Made by a program: the position numbers and the translations under genes | From: Linnemannia hyalina | Lineage: Eukaryota > Mortierellomycota > Mortierellomycetes > Mortierellales > Mortierellaceae | Assembly (NCBI GenBank): GCA_019671135.1 | Contig: JAHRHY010000024.1 | Coordinates: 434,001 to 498,000, forward strand | DNA: 64,000 nucleotides | Reading direction: 5' to 3' | Shown here: piece after piece, positions 9,601 to 22,420 of the stretch | How positions within the stretch are numbered: position 1 is the first letter of the stretch | Layout of the letters: each line of letters opens with the position of its first letter | The notes under the pieces: generated by a model | Database searches by the model: none | What the model saw: only the letters and a program-made list of their open reading frames with translations | What the model was told of the DNA's origin: nothing

Positions 9601-11505
9601 AGCAATCTCCTCCTCCAAAAAATCGTCAATATCTATTCGGTAGAGTGCAGAGGTACAGTTAAGCTTAAGTCAGTCATCAGCCAAAGACACTTCTCTTCAA
9701 TGGATCATTGTTGTACAAGTCAAAGGTACTTACTGACGCTTCCGTCCTTTCCGCAGAGCATTCTGTCCGGAATACATGAGCACTTGATGTTATTGCACTT
9801 GTAAGTCGTTTCGACATCGTCATGCTTTACATCTAGAACCAGAGAGGGTAGATCACCGAGACAAGAAAAAAAACATGTCAGGGTTGGTCGAGAACAAGAT
9901 TACACAAGCGTCAGGGGTCAATAAAAATGAGCGAATCTTGCAGGTGCGGTCGTTCTTACTTTGGTCAAAGGAGCACTCGTCCAGATGGCAGTAAAACGAT
10001 TCTTCCTGGGCAACCCAGACTATGTAATCACAAAACGAGAAATGACATGTTAGAGGAGTGAGATCGAAGGTTCATAGAAAGTCCTCGTTGGATGGGTGTT
10101 CTGATACAATGTGCCAGTGTTATTTTTGTTCATTGAATGTTCCATGCTTACATTGAAAGTCACAGGTCTTGTTCTGTTGGTTGCATGAGAAGGTGATAGC
10201 TGGAGGTTGGTCTGGTCCAAGGGTGTCAAGGATCTTTCGGTCTATACGAGTGGGATATCAAGCATTGAAAGTGGGCCAGTCAGTCAGTTGTTCAGACCCT
10301 GGCCATGATGGTGCAACCTTTTTTTTCTTTTCTCATTTGCGTCACCAATTATCGTGAAACCAAAAAAAAAGAACAGATGACTTACTTGTAACATCGCACT
10401 GCTGAAAGTTTTCAAAGACAGTGAGGCCACCCTGGTAACATGTTCCATTCTTGCCCGAGGGGACAAGAGAGTCGCACACATGGTCAGACTCGCAAACTAG
10501 TTCAAAGAAGAAAAAAACGAGGTCGATCGGATAAGTGTCCCGTTTTTTTCTCTTTCCTTCCTTCCTTCCTTCCTTCCTGCTCTTCTAGACAATTGAAACC
10601 AATCCGATCGTTTGAAGTCATCCCCAGGTACCACTCTGTCATGGACCAATCGGGGACCAATCGTGGGAACCCCATTTTTATCCTCTTTTTTTTTCTTCTC
10701 ATTGTCCCTCTGCCTTGCCCTTATTTGATGGATTACCGTTGCAGTTGATGCCTGACCAGCCGTCCTTGCATTTGCATGTCTCGCTATCCCGCTGAGGTCG
10801 ATCCTTGCCATCCGACAATGCTCCACACACTAGTCACGAACCATAGAAACAAAGGCTGGGGTTAGATATCATTTTCTCACTTAAAGTCCAGCGTGATCAA
10901 GGGACAAAACCTTAGTCAGGGGGGGGAATTGTGCCAAGCACAGGAACATTATTGCGGTCGAAAACAACAAGTTTGCTGTCAACAGGAAGAAGGGGGGCAA
11001 AGTTGGGGTAAAAGCAAGGAGAGGGTAGGGATTGTTGTTGTTGTTGTCGTTGTTCGTTGCTATGCATCGTTGCGACAAGCACACGGCGAGGTTGGAAAAA
11101 ATGGCGGGAGGGAGACAGCCGACTTCTCTCGACAGACAACGAAAGCAAGAAAACGACGGCAGAAACAGCACTGAGTAGAACTGTACCTGGCACTGAGCAG
11201 TTGTCGCCTGCGAATCCTGGAGGGCAAGAACAACGACCGTCGTAGGGGTTGCATGGAGCGAAATGGGAACATGGGAACGCGTCGAGAAGACAGTTGAAGC
11301 ATGGAGGGCAGTTGTCTGGTCGGTGGGTGTCTGCGAGGAGTGGGTTTGCCAATGACATGGACCCTGTTGGGAGCAAGATGTCATTGGTAGCAGGATCGAA
11401 GGCCAGCAAGGACGCAGTGTTGTCTGTGTTGGCGGCGCCGCTGAGTGCCCAGACAGAGGGTGTTGTGGCGAACAGGGCGAAGGAGAGGCCCCACGACAGC
11501 TTCAT
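6697..11505 (-). CDS. ABCG-family (Adp1/White-type) half transporter with Cys-rich ectodomain
   Basis: Predicted membrane ABC transporter of 1096 aa, similar in layout and length to yeast Adp1. Eleven exons on the minus strand: 11505-11187, 10829-10737, 10496-10386, 10241-10152, 10019-9960, 9832-9734, 9632-9552, 9449-8930, 8819-7174, 7073-6946, 6840-6697; lengths sum to an intact frame. Residues 1-20 form a signal peptide. Residues about 60-315 are Cys-rich with EGF-like knots ([24 protein letters not shown]). A membrane span follows at about 328-352. The single nucleotide-binding domain has Walker A GASGAGKT (415-422), signature ISGGE (522-526), Walker B LFLDE (543-547) and H-loop His580. 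A Ser-rich linker and six C-terminal spans end the protein. Substrate is unknown. ABCG half transporters normally dimerise. The 5' side faces the gene at 12127 across 0.6 kb. Confidence 0.93.
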
Positions 11506-12126
11506 GTTGTTGATGAATCGATATAGTCAAGTATCAATTGAGGGAGGAAACTCCTGCAACGGTCTTATTTTTATGCGTGAAGCTTCTTTGCAAGGGTGTG
11601 CAAGTATAGGGTTGAAGGGAAAGGAGGAAGGAGAGGTTAAGAAGGAGAGAGGATAAAGGGAGAAAGGGAACGACGATGTGAAAGAAAAGGAAGAAGAAGG
11701 AAGAAAGAGCAGGAGGATGACGCCTGAAAAAGCAGAAAGGATATAAGAAAGTCGACGGTGCTGGGCAGCTCTTCCAAGGGATGACAACCATAATAAGAGC
11801 GGATTGGGACCGTGCAATTAAAGAGAGACAAATGATCAAGGGATTGGTGGCATGCATCTAGAGAGACGAGGGGTCGTTGTCCTCTGCCCTCTTATTCTTT
11901 TCTCTTTACATCCAAACACCGCCACTCTCGTTTTTCTTGTTCTTCCCCTCTGTCGCGTCAACCGGGTTGATTCTCCTCCTTCCCTCATCACTTCCTTTTG
12001 CTCTCTTCCTCTGTCTCTCATCCTTGAGAACGCCACCATCCATACACACTAGCAACACACTCGCATACTCTATACACTCGCTCTTACCCTTTTCCTTCTT
12101 CGCAACTCCGATCAACTTCAGGGCAA
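11506..12126. promoter_or_regulatory. Divergent spacer between ABCG and coiled-coil genes
   Basis: 621 bp between two opposite start codons. It contains purine-rich stretches (about 11610-11710) and a CT-rich tract at 11880-12110 just before the plus-strand start, as is common for fungal leaders. No TATA box or known operator is convincing. Confidence 0.5.
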
Positions 12127-14933
12127 ATGTCGTCCACTCCCTCCGACAAACGCTCGCCTCCCCTATCCACACAGGAACAAATACTCGCCCTGCTTAACGC
12201 TGCCAACCCCTCTACCAACCCCTCTGCCAACCCCTCTGCCAACCCCTCAACCACAGGCACGACCTATCAACTACCACTTTTTTTTGTGCAAGACTTTGGT
12301 TTACGCTTGCATCCCTCTTCTCTTGGCTAGATAGCTAATTAATCATTGCATTGACAACTACCCTGAAAAAAAATAGATGTCAACACTGACCAGGACACTC
12401 TGATGGAATCAGTCTCTGTGAAAACAAGTCCTCCTCCACAAGGAATTCCACCTGTACTACTCATGAATCCAGCACCAGCACAGGCGCCAGCAGCACCAGT
12501 ACCAGTAACAGCACCAGCACCAGCACCAGTAGCAGCACCAGCACCAGCACCAGCAACAGTAGTCGCACCTATCAACAACAAGGACAACAATACCGCAGCA
12601 ACGGTTACCACCACCACAGCAGCAGCTGATGAACAAACAAATCGGACAGGCACACCCATTGCCGAGTCTGCCGAGGCTATGGACTCTGCTGAATCACTGG
12701 ATCCACTGTCACACTTGACCCATATTTTCGACAAGATCAGGAAACAAGTGATCGAATGGGGCGAAGATGCCAACTGGAAGATCGATGTCTTTTTGCTTCC
12801 GAATGAGGACGGCGTCCCAACACCCGGTCTGCCACACGATCCTCAACTGCTTTCGCAGGGACCTGCAACGCCAGCACGAGCTCCTGTTCCCACGCCCAGG
12901 ATAGATCTCACGGGAAGCCCTCCACGGTTTCCCGGTGGAGCTCAGGACATGGATGTTGGGCGTGCATTAGGTACGTAATACTACCTCTTTGAAATATTGG
13001 ATGGGAGTTTTTTATTCGAATCAGAGACCTAGTAGGTTCATCAGTATTTTATCAATGGAAGAAGCGAAGAAACGGAGAAGGGAAAAGAGAGACATATGAA
13101 AAGAAGGCTTGGAAACAGAAAGAAGGGACAGCAGGTTTTCGTGAAGAGCTGATCGAACGAGATGGAGCGAAACGACAAGAAAAAGTGAGAAGGAACACCA
13201 GAAGCATTCATGAATTACAAGTCAAAAGGACGGCGGAGGGAGAATGTTGATAAAGAACAGATCGAAGGAAAGAAGGTAAATGAGAAAGTGAAAGGAAAAG
13301 GCTGATCATCCTGACCCCATTTCGTGTTTTTTGTTTTTGTTGGCTGGATGGATTCATCTATAGGTCCAGGATCGCGTGGATTTGCCCTACAGCCTCCACC
13401 AACGGACTTGCCGCTGTCAAAGAGTTTGGGCGTACCAGGATCTTTGAACGAGCAGGAGATTGGGCGCATGAACGAGAACGAGGCTAAACGAATGGTACGA
13501 CAGCGACTGGCCATGACACTTTACTTTGAAACTGTTCAGTGGACATTGAATATCTATGAAAGTGATCTTATCCTAATTCTCAGCTATTTTATATCTTAAC
13601 GACCTTCAACAGTTGGCCTTGGCCACTCGACAGATTCGGGAGCAACAGGAGTCACTAGCTCAGGCCATCTTGGATCTGGAATCGATGCAACGTCTCAGCG
13701 CAAAACGAGTACGCATCTTACAACGACGCCGTTCATTTTATTTGTTGCGGACTGAAAACCATTCTTCAATCGTTCCAATACTAACGAATGGTTTTTATTT
13801 TGCTTTTTATTTTGCATTGGCTAACAGGAGCGGGAAGCGGAGGCCAGATTGGAGGTGGAGAAGCAGATCATGGAGCGGGACGCTTTCATCTTGTCAAAGA
13901 AGCTGCGGGAAACTTCGCTGACGCTCGCGGAAAAAGACCGCGAGGTACTTCTCAGGAACGAACACGGCGGAATGTCGCGCACTCAAAGGCTCTCAACAAA
14001 TGTAGGTCTAATGCCATCAACCCGTTTATTTATTCTATATTTTTTTTCAGATCAAAGACGTCCAGTATCAGCTGGAAACTGGCAAACGGTTAATCAAGGA
14101 GCGGAACGAGGAGCGCAGAAAGGTGAGGAGGAGGAGAGGGGAGGTCCAACATCACATATCAAAACATCACAGCAGGAAGATCATGAAATGCAAGCAAAAC
14201 AGGAGTATCATCGCATTACTATCCCTAGAATGCGGCATTGACCAACGCATTTCATTTATTATGGATTTTTGCTTAATAGCGAATCGACGATCAAGGAAAT
14301 GTGCCTCCACGATCATCTTCAGGACGACTTGAAACTTCATCTGACCCAGCTTCAGGAGCACCTGGACGGTCAGACCCGAACCCTCCGTACCATCAACATC
14401 GTCACCGTCACGTCCATCGCCATCGACACAGCCACATTCATCGTCAGCTCCGAGGCAAAGCCAGCACCACGACGTTCCCAACAGGAACTGACTCGTTGGA
14501 AAACCTTGCTCTGCTGGCTACACAGGTCCTGTCGCGAGAGCCCTTGCCAGTACCAAAAGCGAGTCAAGATGCCGAAACCGAGAGAAAGAAACGCCAGATG
14601 GATGATCGGGACCGGGGATTGCAGCTGCGACCGGTGAAGCGACCCGAGTTGAATGGTTACCAGAAGGATGACTTGGGATCTCAGTCTCAACCATTGGAGC
14701 GTCACCCCAGTCGAATTGATCCTACAAAGCCGAGTGCAGTTTCCAATGGGAAATTGAAGGCACAGGATCAGCTTCAACCGTTGCCTTTGCTGCCCCCGGC
14801 GTCTTTGATGCGAGCACCATCGCAACAAAGCACCTCGTCCTCTTCAGTCCGTCCGTTCGCCAAGCAGCAGCAACCTCAGCAGCAGCAGCCGCCTCATGGC
14901 AACGACCGGTCCCTGAACAAGCAGAGACGATAG
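12127..14933 (+). CDS. Coiled-coil protein of unknown function
   Basis: Not recognised as a named family. Seven exons are modelled: 12127-12298, 12377-12970, 13364-13494, 13613-13708, 13828-13944, 14051-14122, 14280-14933, giving 611 aa in an intact frame. The first donor (GTTTAC) is weak, so translation could instead begin at the ATG at 12403. The N-terminus has NPSANPS repeats and a Pro/Ala tract; a conserved-looking segment (SHLTHIFDKIRKQVIEWGED) follows. Exons 3-6 encode a charged helix rich in E, K, R and Q, very likely a coiled coil, each ending at a phase-0 intron. The last exon is low complexity, with an HRHRH stretch, basic patches and a Gln tail. This suggests a nuclear scaffold or regulator, but that is a guess. 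Confidence 0.7.
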
Positions 14934-15148
14934 TTCATTTCCATCTACAAAAAATTAGCATTCCCCTGAAAACCAAAAAATACTTTTTTTTTCTTTGGCA
15001 GCACTCATGGTCCGTGCAATTGAACTTTCGCGCTATATCGGGGCCGATGAAGAGAATTTCGGTGACGTATTTTTTATGAGGTAGATCCGGATTCAACACC
15101 ATTGGCCCTTTGACGAGCTACTTCACAAACCTCCACTCTTTATATACC

Positions 15149-16453
15149 ATGTCCTCAGCAGAGCAATACGTTAGAACGGAACATCCCGTTATCGATTCGG
15201 ACCCCCACTTCAAGCGTGTCGTCCGCTACATGCGCGGTTCGGATTACGCCGCATGGGGTACCCTTACCGTCGGAGCTCCCGCTGTCCTCCTTGCCCTCGG
15301 TAATCCACTCTTTCTCCATGGAGGGGATGGGAGGCGACGAGTATCAATACTCCTGCGTGTTCTGGGAGACGCGAACGGGAATTGCGGATTCATACATGGA
15401 TACAACGAAAGAAGCACCCAGAGGCCAAACGGATGGAAGGGGGCACGGCTTCAGTCGGAGACGAGGACGGGTTTTTTGTGGTGGGAACAGGATATATTGT
15501 GCGGATGGAAATGAAGGAGGACGATCAGAGCCATATCAGCCCTTTGTTCCTCACCTCGGAATCATTGGCCGAACATTCAGGAACGAACGGGAACAAGGGC
15601 AAAGAACAGGACGCTGGAGCAATTGATCAGCAGAAACCCCATAGGGGGGGGTTTTTTTTGGTCGATCTACCAGGAGGCCAAGATTGAACAGTGTAACGCC
15701 AGACGACGGCCAAATACACACCACTGATCGAACGCAGGAGGGTTTGGTTCAAGGACAAACTTTCAGCAAGGAATTGAGGATTTTAAATACAGCGACCGGA
15801 ACAAACCTGCTCATACAGGCGTTATACCACCTTTTTTTTTTTGTCAACGAACGATTTATAGAGCGCATTAGACCTGCTGCTGGACCCAAGGGAATCAACG
15901 TTGCCTTGGGTGTCGCCACCGCCATGGGTTTCATGGGCGGTTTCCTCTACTCTTACCAAAAGTCAAGTCGTAAGTTTTTCTCTCTTGTCTATTATCTTTT
16001 TCATCGTTAACATCTCTTTGCCTCTGATGATGAAAATGTCCACACTTACACTGTTCTATCATCCATATTTTCTCACCCATATAATAGTCCGCTTCTGGGG
16101 ATGGGAGGAGAACGCAAGGGAGCAGGCCATGAACCGCAAGGAAATGGACGCCCGTGCTGCCGCGGGTCTCCCCGCCTACGGTGAGCCCACCATGGACGAG
16201 GCCGCTCAGGCTGCTGCCGCAAGAAACTCCAAGTTTGCCGCCCTCAAGTTCGGTACGTTCCCCCCCTCTGTTTCTTCTTTCTTGTTTATCCCCTGGAAAA
16301 TGGTTATGATAATTATTGAGAGGTGACTAAATTAAAGGTTCCTTTTTTTTTTTTTTTTTTTTTTTTTTTTGGCCTTGAGTAGCTGCTATCCCTTATTTCA
16401 ACACTACCAACCACAAATATCACCTTTCGGAGAACACCAGCATCGACAAGTAA
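15149..16453 (+). CDS. NADH:ubiquinone oxidoreductase 21 kDa subunit (fungal NUXM/nuo-21 type)
   Basis: Accessory subunit of mitochondrial complex I, 164 aa, in four exons: 15149-15299, 15862-15969, 16088-16252, 16383-16453. All junctions are phase 1 and sum to an intact frame. The N-terminal block HPVIDSDPHFKRVVRYMRGSD is the hallmark of this fungal family, which I recognise from the Neurospora 21 kDa subunit. One or two hydrophobic segments follow (WGTLTVGAPAVLLAL; VALGVATAMGFMGGFLYSY), then the FWGWEENAREQ motif and the C-terminal domain. There is no cleavable presequence, as usual for the family. Intron 1 is unusually long (562 bp) for this window. A T-run of about 30 lies in intron 3. 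It converges with the ABCC gene at 16771. Confidence 0.9.
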
Positions 16454-16770
16454 AAAAAAAAAGACTATGAGAGAAGGCGCAGGAACGCAAAGATGGCAGG
16501 AATTGACATGTTAAAACTGGAAGATCGATCCATGTCAAAAACATAACAAAAACAAATACGTCCCCCCCACACCTACCTATCCCCCCCCCCTTTCCACCGG
16601 CGGATAATTTGTACAACCCAAACACATTAAACAAAACTTATAAATCGTGTATGAACAAATAACTTTATAAGAAAAAAATGACTGAGTAAAAATGGGGGAT
16701 GTGAAAAGGAAAAAAAATAATATGAACAAAGAAAGATATCTAAAAGAAAGGAAACATCTCAACAAAGAGT
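16454..16770. other. Convergent 3' spacer
   Basis: 317 bp between two stop codons, AT-rich with C and A homopolymers. It presumably holds both 3' UTRs. No other feature is seen. Confidence 0.6.
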
Positions 16771-19700
16771 TCAAAGCGCCTGCGCATCGCGCTGCTCCTT
16801 GGCCTCCGCAATAGCGACCAAGGCATCCAACTCTGTCGATCTTTCGCACATGGATCTAAACAACCCGTCCTCCTTCCTCATCAACGTCAACGGCTTATCA
16901 AATTCTGCAACCTCGCCTGCATTCATCACCAGCACCCTATCGAAATCCGCAATCGTCCTGATACGATGGGCGATGGTCAAAATAGTAGCATCGGCCATTT
17001 CTTCACGGATAGTAGTCTGGATTTTGAGATCGGTCTCGAAATCGACACTGGCCGTAGCTTCGTCCATGATGATGATTTTGGATTTCCGGACGAGGGCGCG
17101 GGCGAGGGAAATGAGTTGGCGTTGGCCTTGGGAGAAGTTGGAGCCGTTCTCTTTCACGGCTGTGTCAAGCGTGATCTTGGAAGGGTCGACGATCTCGGCT
17201 TCTTTTGTCGAGGCAGAGTTGTCGGAAGCGGACTTGACGGATGCGGCATCGTCGACGGAGACCTTGGCGGAGGCGGTTGCAGAGGCGCCGGCGGCAGCGG
17301 CGGCAGTGGTGGTTGTGGGCTGAGTCCTCGAAGATGGAATCAAATGACTGCGTCTCAGGGCCTCCCACAGATCGATATCCTCGAGCTCACCAAAGGGATC
17401 CAAGTTGGACCTCAGCGTACCCTTGAACAAGATGGGGTCTTGAGGGATAATAGTCAATTTCGACCGGAGGTCCTGAAGTCCAATCTTGCAGATATCAATC
17501 CCGTCAATTGTAATCGTACCCTTGACAGGATCCATAAATCGGAAGAGTGAAATAGCAAACGTAGACTTGCCAGACCCGGTACGACCGACAACTCCAACCT
17601 TCTCTCCAGCCTTGATCGTGAACGAGATATCCTTGATGACATCGGGGGTATCGGGTGCATAGCGCATGGTAAGGTGGTCGATAACAATCTCGCCAGCATA
17701 GGGCCAGGCGGCAGGAGGGCGAGACCCCTCAATGATGGCTGGGGGTTCTTCTTCCAGGTCCATGTATTCGACGACACGCTCGACAGAGTTGAGGTTGATC
17801 TGGATCTCGGCATAGATACGAATCATCCAGACGACCATCAGGGTGAACATGAGCGAGTACGACATGCTCATTGCTGCCCAACCGGGTTCAATAGTATCCC
17901 AGTTCTGGAGGATCAACATCGCAGTCGAGAAGGAGACTAGCGCACCAGTAGCATCGACGCGCCAGTGCAACCAACGGTTAGTCGACCAGAGGAGCAGGAA
18001 GGTCCGGTTGTTGTCGTCGAGCGTGACAAGGTTCTTGGCCAAGAAGCGGCTCTCAAAACCATAGGCACGGATAGTGATGAGACCATTGAGGGTCTCACTG
18101 AAGTGGTTCAGAATAGGCGAACGCGAGTTGGAGTTGAGTCGCTTGAGGTCGCGCGAGACAGGGACGTAGAGCATGGCGATGACCAGATAGATGCCGACAA
18201 TGAAGACAGCCGCAACCATGAACATGGGCATGTTGGTCGAGATGATAATAACGATCCCAATGACGGTCAAGACAGTGATTAAGAAATGGTGGAACGCACG
18301 GCCGACATTATCATCGATCGACGTGATATCGGCACTGAAGCGGTTGACAATGCGGCCCATGGGAGTGGTATCAAAGAAGCGGACCTTGGCACGGGCGATC
18401 TTTCGGAGCAGATTCTCATGGAGAACACGGGAGCCACGAATCGTAGGGACGACCATGATGTAGAGACTGGCAAGACCGTAGAACACAGTCGTCATGAAAC
18501 TGAGGAAGACATAGACACCGAGGTAGTACTCAATATTGACAGACTCCGGGGTACCCTTTCCAAAGACCGCCATGGTCATGGCGCCGTAGTCGTTGCCGTT
18601 CTTGGGGGTGAAGGCGTCGCGGACAGAGGCTTGGAAGTGTTCGGGGACGACGGTGCGGTAAGCGTTCATGACGGTAGATCCAGTCGAGGACGACATCTGG
18701 TTGGTCCAGTGGGCGAACCAGATGTTCTGACCCATATCCAGCGCTTGGTTCATCGCCAAAAGGCCGATAACGGTAGCCCAGACAAAGAATCCACCCGAGG
18801 CAGTGAAGTAGGCTTTGTAGACTTTCATCGAGACCGCACCCTCGTTCTTCTTCTCGTCCTCGGTCAACTTGACGGCATCCTTTTTGGGCGCAGCGCTCTT
18901 CTTGGCCTTCTTTCCAGCAACACTGCCATCCTCATCGCCGTCCAAAGTACTGACCTCACTGCCGTTGTCAGAAGGAGGGGCTGTCAAATTGACATTATCG
19001 ACCCACCCCAAAGTAACAGCTTCCTCAGGAGTACCAGCGCCCACAACACGACCCTTCTCAAGAACAACCACCAGATCCGCAGAGTTCAACGTCAACTGGA
19101 CCTGATGAGTCGCCATAAGAATAGACCGCCCGTCAACCAAAGGTCCATTCAACGTCTGGAAGAGATGCTTGCCGGTATGAGTATCCACGGCCGAGAGACA
19201 GTCGTCCAGGAGCAAGACACTAGCATCCGAGTAGATCGCACGCGCCAACGAGACACGCTGCTTCTGCCCTCCGGACAACGTAATACCTTGTTCACCAATC
19301 TCGGTCAGATCGCCCGATTCCAGGATCTCAAAGTCGGTAACCAAAGCACAGCCTTCAACAACAGCGTCATAGCGGTCCTGGTCAAACTTCTTGCCAAACA
19401 AGATGTTGTCGCGGATGGTCGTGTTCTGGAGCCAGGCGGTCTGAGAGACATATCCAATACCGGAACCACGGGTCGAGCGATGGTCACCATAGTCTAGGCG
19501 GGGTAAGAACATCTGACCTTCGACACGGTCAAGCTCTCCAAGGAGCGCAAGCAAGAGAGCCGTCTTTCCAGATCCAGTAGATCCAACAATCAACGACAGC
19601 TTACCGACTGGGAAATCGATCGACAAGTCCTTCAACTGGAATCGCTCATGGACAGCTTCAGGCTCAGCAGCGACGACGGCAGCAGGCTCCGACTCAACAA

Positions 19701-22362
19701 CAGCCTTAGAGAACTTGGCCTTGATCTTCTGGAAGAATGACACCTGGTCCTTCTTAGCGCCCTTGGTGGACTCTGCAACCTCCTTGTTAGGCCACGAGAA
19801 AGTAGCACCCACAAAGCCAATAACAGGGTTCGACGAAACAGCCGAGATGCGACGAGCCTTGGGGTCAAGCTTGGTAATGGTAGTATCGCGGACGATGTCG
19901 TCCTCCTGGAGGAAGCGGTTGATACGCTTCAAACTGATGGAGGCGCGCATGGCGTTCTGGACGACCCAGGGCATGTTGTTGAGTGAGTTGCGCATGATGC
20001 CAAAGAGCGACAGGGTGGTGAAGAGGATCGAGGCTGACATCTCGTGGTCATAGTATTTGGTGTATGTCAGGATCAGAACGACAACGTTCAGCAGAGGGAC
20101 CTAAGAAATTAAATTTTGTTAATAAGGCACCAAGAGTGAAGTTTCACACGCACACGCTCTCTACAACCTTCCTCTCGTTCACAAAAAGCACACAGAAGAA
20201 CAAGGAACACTTACGATAAACCAAACGGTCTCAGCAAGAGCCATGCGGATATAGGACTTTCGCGTTTGGTTCAGCTCATTCTCACGCGCAGCAGTAATCT
20301 TCTCGACAAATTTGCTCTCCCAACCAAAGAACTTGACGATACGAATGGCAGACAACATCTCGTTGAGGGCGTCCATACGGGTATCCTTGGTGTTCATGAT
20401 GTTCTGGAAGAGCTTCATGACGGCGGAGAAGAGGAATGCGGGAATGGGGAGGGTGACCAACATGAATGCGGCGCCGATGATAGCGGTCGTTCCGAGGAGG
20501 TAGTACAATTGAGCTGTCGCCATACCGAATTGCAGCGGGAACTAGTGTTTCATAGGCAAGGGGGAAATAATAAGTATAGGTCAGATACTATTATACCTCA
20601 TAATCAACCTTGCCGTGGTTTTCGAAGTGTGTGTACTTACACCGTAGAACTCGTAGGTGTAGCAGAAGGTGTCCTCCATCTTCTTGATATCGACGGCGAT
20701 CAAGTCTATATCATAAGAAAGAAAGAAAGAAAAGATCGGTCAGTCCCTGGACCGTAATGCGGATTAAAATAAAAGTAGGTCGGATAAATGTTAGAGACTT
20801 ACTAGAAACATTAATAGGCTTGGAAGCATCATTAGAATCGTCGTCCTTGCTCTCCGACTTGTCCTTGGGATCCTTGGCACCAGCAGCGGACGCCGAAATA
20901 TCCTTGCGCCGGATTGACTTTTCAAAGACAGCAGTGTTGCAGATCGAGGTGACATGGACAAAGATACGACGACCAATGTGGCAAGTAGCCTGGAGAGCAA
21001 TCGATTGGAGCAGAGTCGAGATCAAGAGGGCAAAGACCCAGATGTAGTTCTCTAGGGTGGGAGCACCACAATCCTGGCATTCGATGTACTTGACAATCTT
21101 GTTGAGACAGTAAGGAGCAACGAGGGGGAGGAGAAGTGCGGGGGTGGCGTAGACGTGCTGGAGGAGGACATCGCGCTTGATTGCGTTGAACAGGGACAAG
21201 TAGAAGGTTTTCTTCCTAATCGGGTGAGGAGGAAAGATAAGGGTGGTGAGTATATGTGGGTGTGAGCTGATGGGACTGGGCAGTGGCGTGCATGTGTGTA
21301 CTAAAACGTGGTACTGCAGCAGCAAAACCAGGGCATGGCTGACAGACAGCTTGCTTACAAAATTTAAGCTTGCGCAGTATTTAGTATTTTTAATGTACGC
21401 GCACAGTAAAAGAAAACAGCACATTTCTCAATTGGCATTTGGTGCCACACAGCAGCAAACATCGGTTGACACAAGGGAAAAGGGAACACTTACTGGTGGA
21501 GTTTAAACTGACGAACAGTCGTGTGGGACTCATCCGTCACCTCAAGGTAAGGCAGATCCGTGTCCTGGAGAGACCGCTTGAATCCAAGGTAGACCAAGGG
21601 GTTGACCCACGAGAACGCCAACTGGCTATACAAAGACGAGGTGTATTCGAGAGGGGCTGGTCTGACAATCTCGCCCTGCTCCAGCTTCCTGGCAGAGGTC
21701 AAGGACTGGTAAGGAAGAGTGAGCAACGAGATCCAGATCAACAGGGCACCAGTCAACCAGATGTATGCCTCCAACTGGAGACGAAGAGGCCAATCAGCCA
21801 TGGGCAGGGTCAAGACATCGGATCGAACAAGCTGGGCAGTCGAAAGGGCTGCAGTGAGAAAGTAGAACAGATCGAGCTGGCAGCGGATCCAGAACTGGTA
21901 GGCCACCGCAGGACGAACCAGGTACACCAACGACAGAGCCAGGGCATAGACCCAGGACATAACTCTGAACGAATCACCCAGCAAGCTGTAATAAGAATCG
22001 CTGCTACTGGATCGAAGACTTTCTTGATCAGCAAGGTGGAAGCGGATGAGGGAGTAGACGGCAAGACCCAACTGACCAGCAGTGACAACAGATCTGGCCA
22101 AATGAAGATGCAGTCCAGAGACACGGCGGGTCTGGTAAATGGCTTGGGCGTTGTCGAGGGCTGCGGAGTCAGACGAGTCGACTAGAGTTGGACCTCTTTG
22201 ATGATGATCACTGCCGTCTGGGCTCTGATCATCTTGGTCAAGAGTGGCTCTGAGGGAGTCGTACTGGTCAAGGTGGATGGGCTTTCTCGAGAGGTGGACG
22301 AGGACAAGAGCAGAGACAAGCGAGTATGCCAACGGCAACGACGGCTCTATCAGTCTATACAT
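16771..22362 (-). CDS. ABCC/MRP-family full ABC transporter (Ycf1/Bpt1-like class)
   Basis: Predicted ATP-driven exporter of the multidrug-resistance-protein class, 1667 aa, probably vacuolar or plasma-membrane. Such proteins move glutathione conjugates or other organic anions; the actual substrate is not readable. Exons on minus: 22362-21494, 21215-20803, 20705-20641, 20541-20215, 20100-16771; the frame is intact. Layout: N-terminal TMD0-like spans (1-280), TMD1, NBD1 with Walker A GSTGSGKT (731-738), signature LSGGQ (833-837) and Walker B LLLDD (854-858, Asp in place of the catalytic Glu, normal for ABCC NBD1). TMD2 follows, then NBD2 with GRTGSGKS (1397-1404), signature FSQGQ (about 1547) and IIMDEA. 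An unusual Thr/Ala/Ser-rich insert (about 1483-1530) sits between the NBD2 Q-loop and signature. A uORF overlaps the chosen start. Confidence 0.93.
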
Positions 22363-22420
22363 GGAGGGAAGAGGGAAGAGGGAAGAGAGAAGAGGAAGTG
22401 GTGTGAGTGAATGAGGTCAT
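22355..22420 (-). promoter_or_regulatory. Upstream ORF overlapping the ABCC start codon
   Basis: An ATG at 22420 opens a 21-codon frame, out of frame with the transporter, that ends in TAG at 22357-22355. The transporter ATG (22362-22360) lies inside the last codons of this uORF. If the transcript begins upstream of 22420, ribosomes would have to leak past it or reinitiate. Transcription start is unknown, so the role is inferred. Confidence 0.45.

Noticed and set aside
18286..19497. 403-codon plus-strand frame
   Set aside because: Antisense to the ABCC coding exon; its composition mirrors the opposite-strand codon bias.
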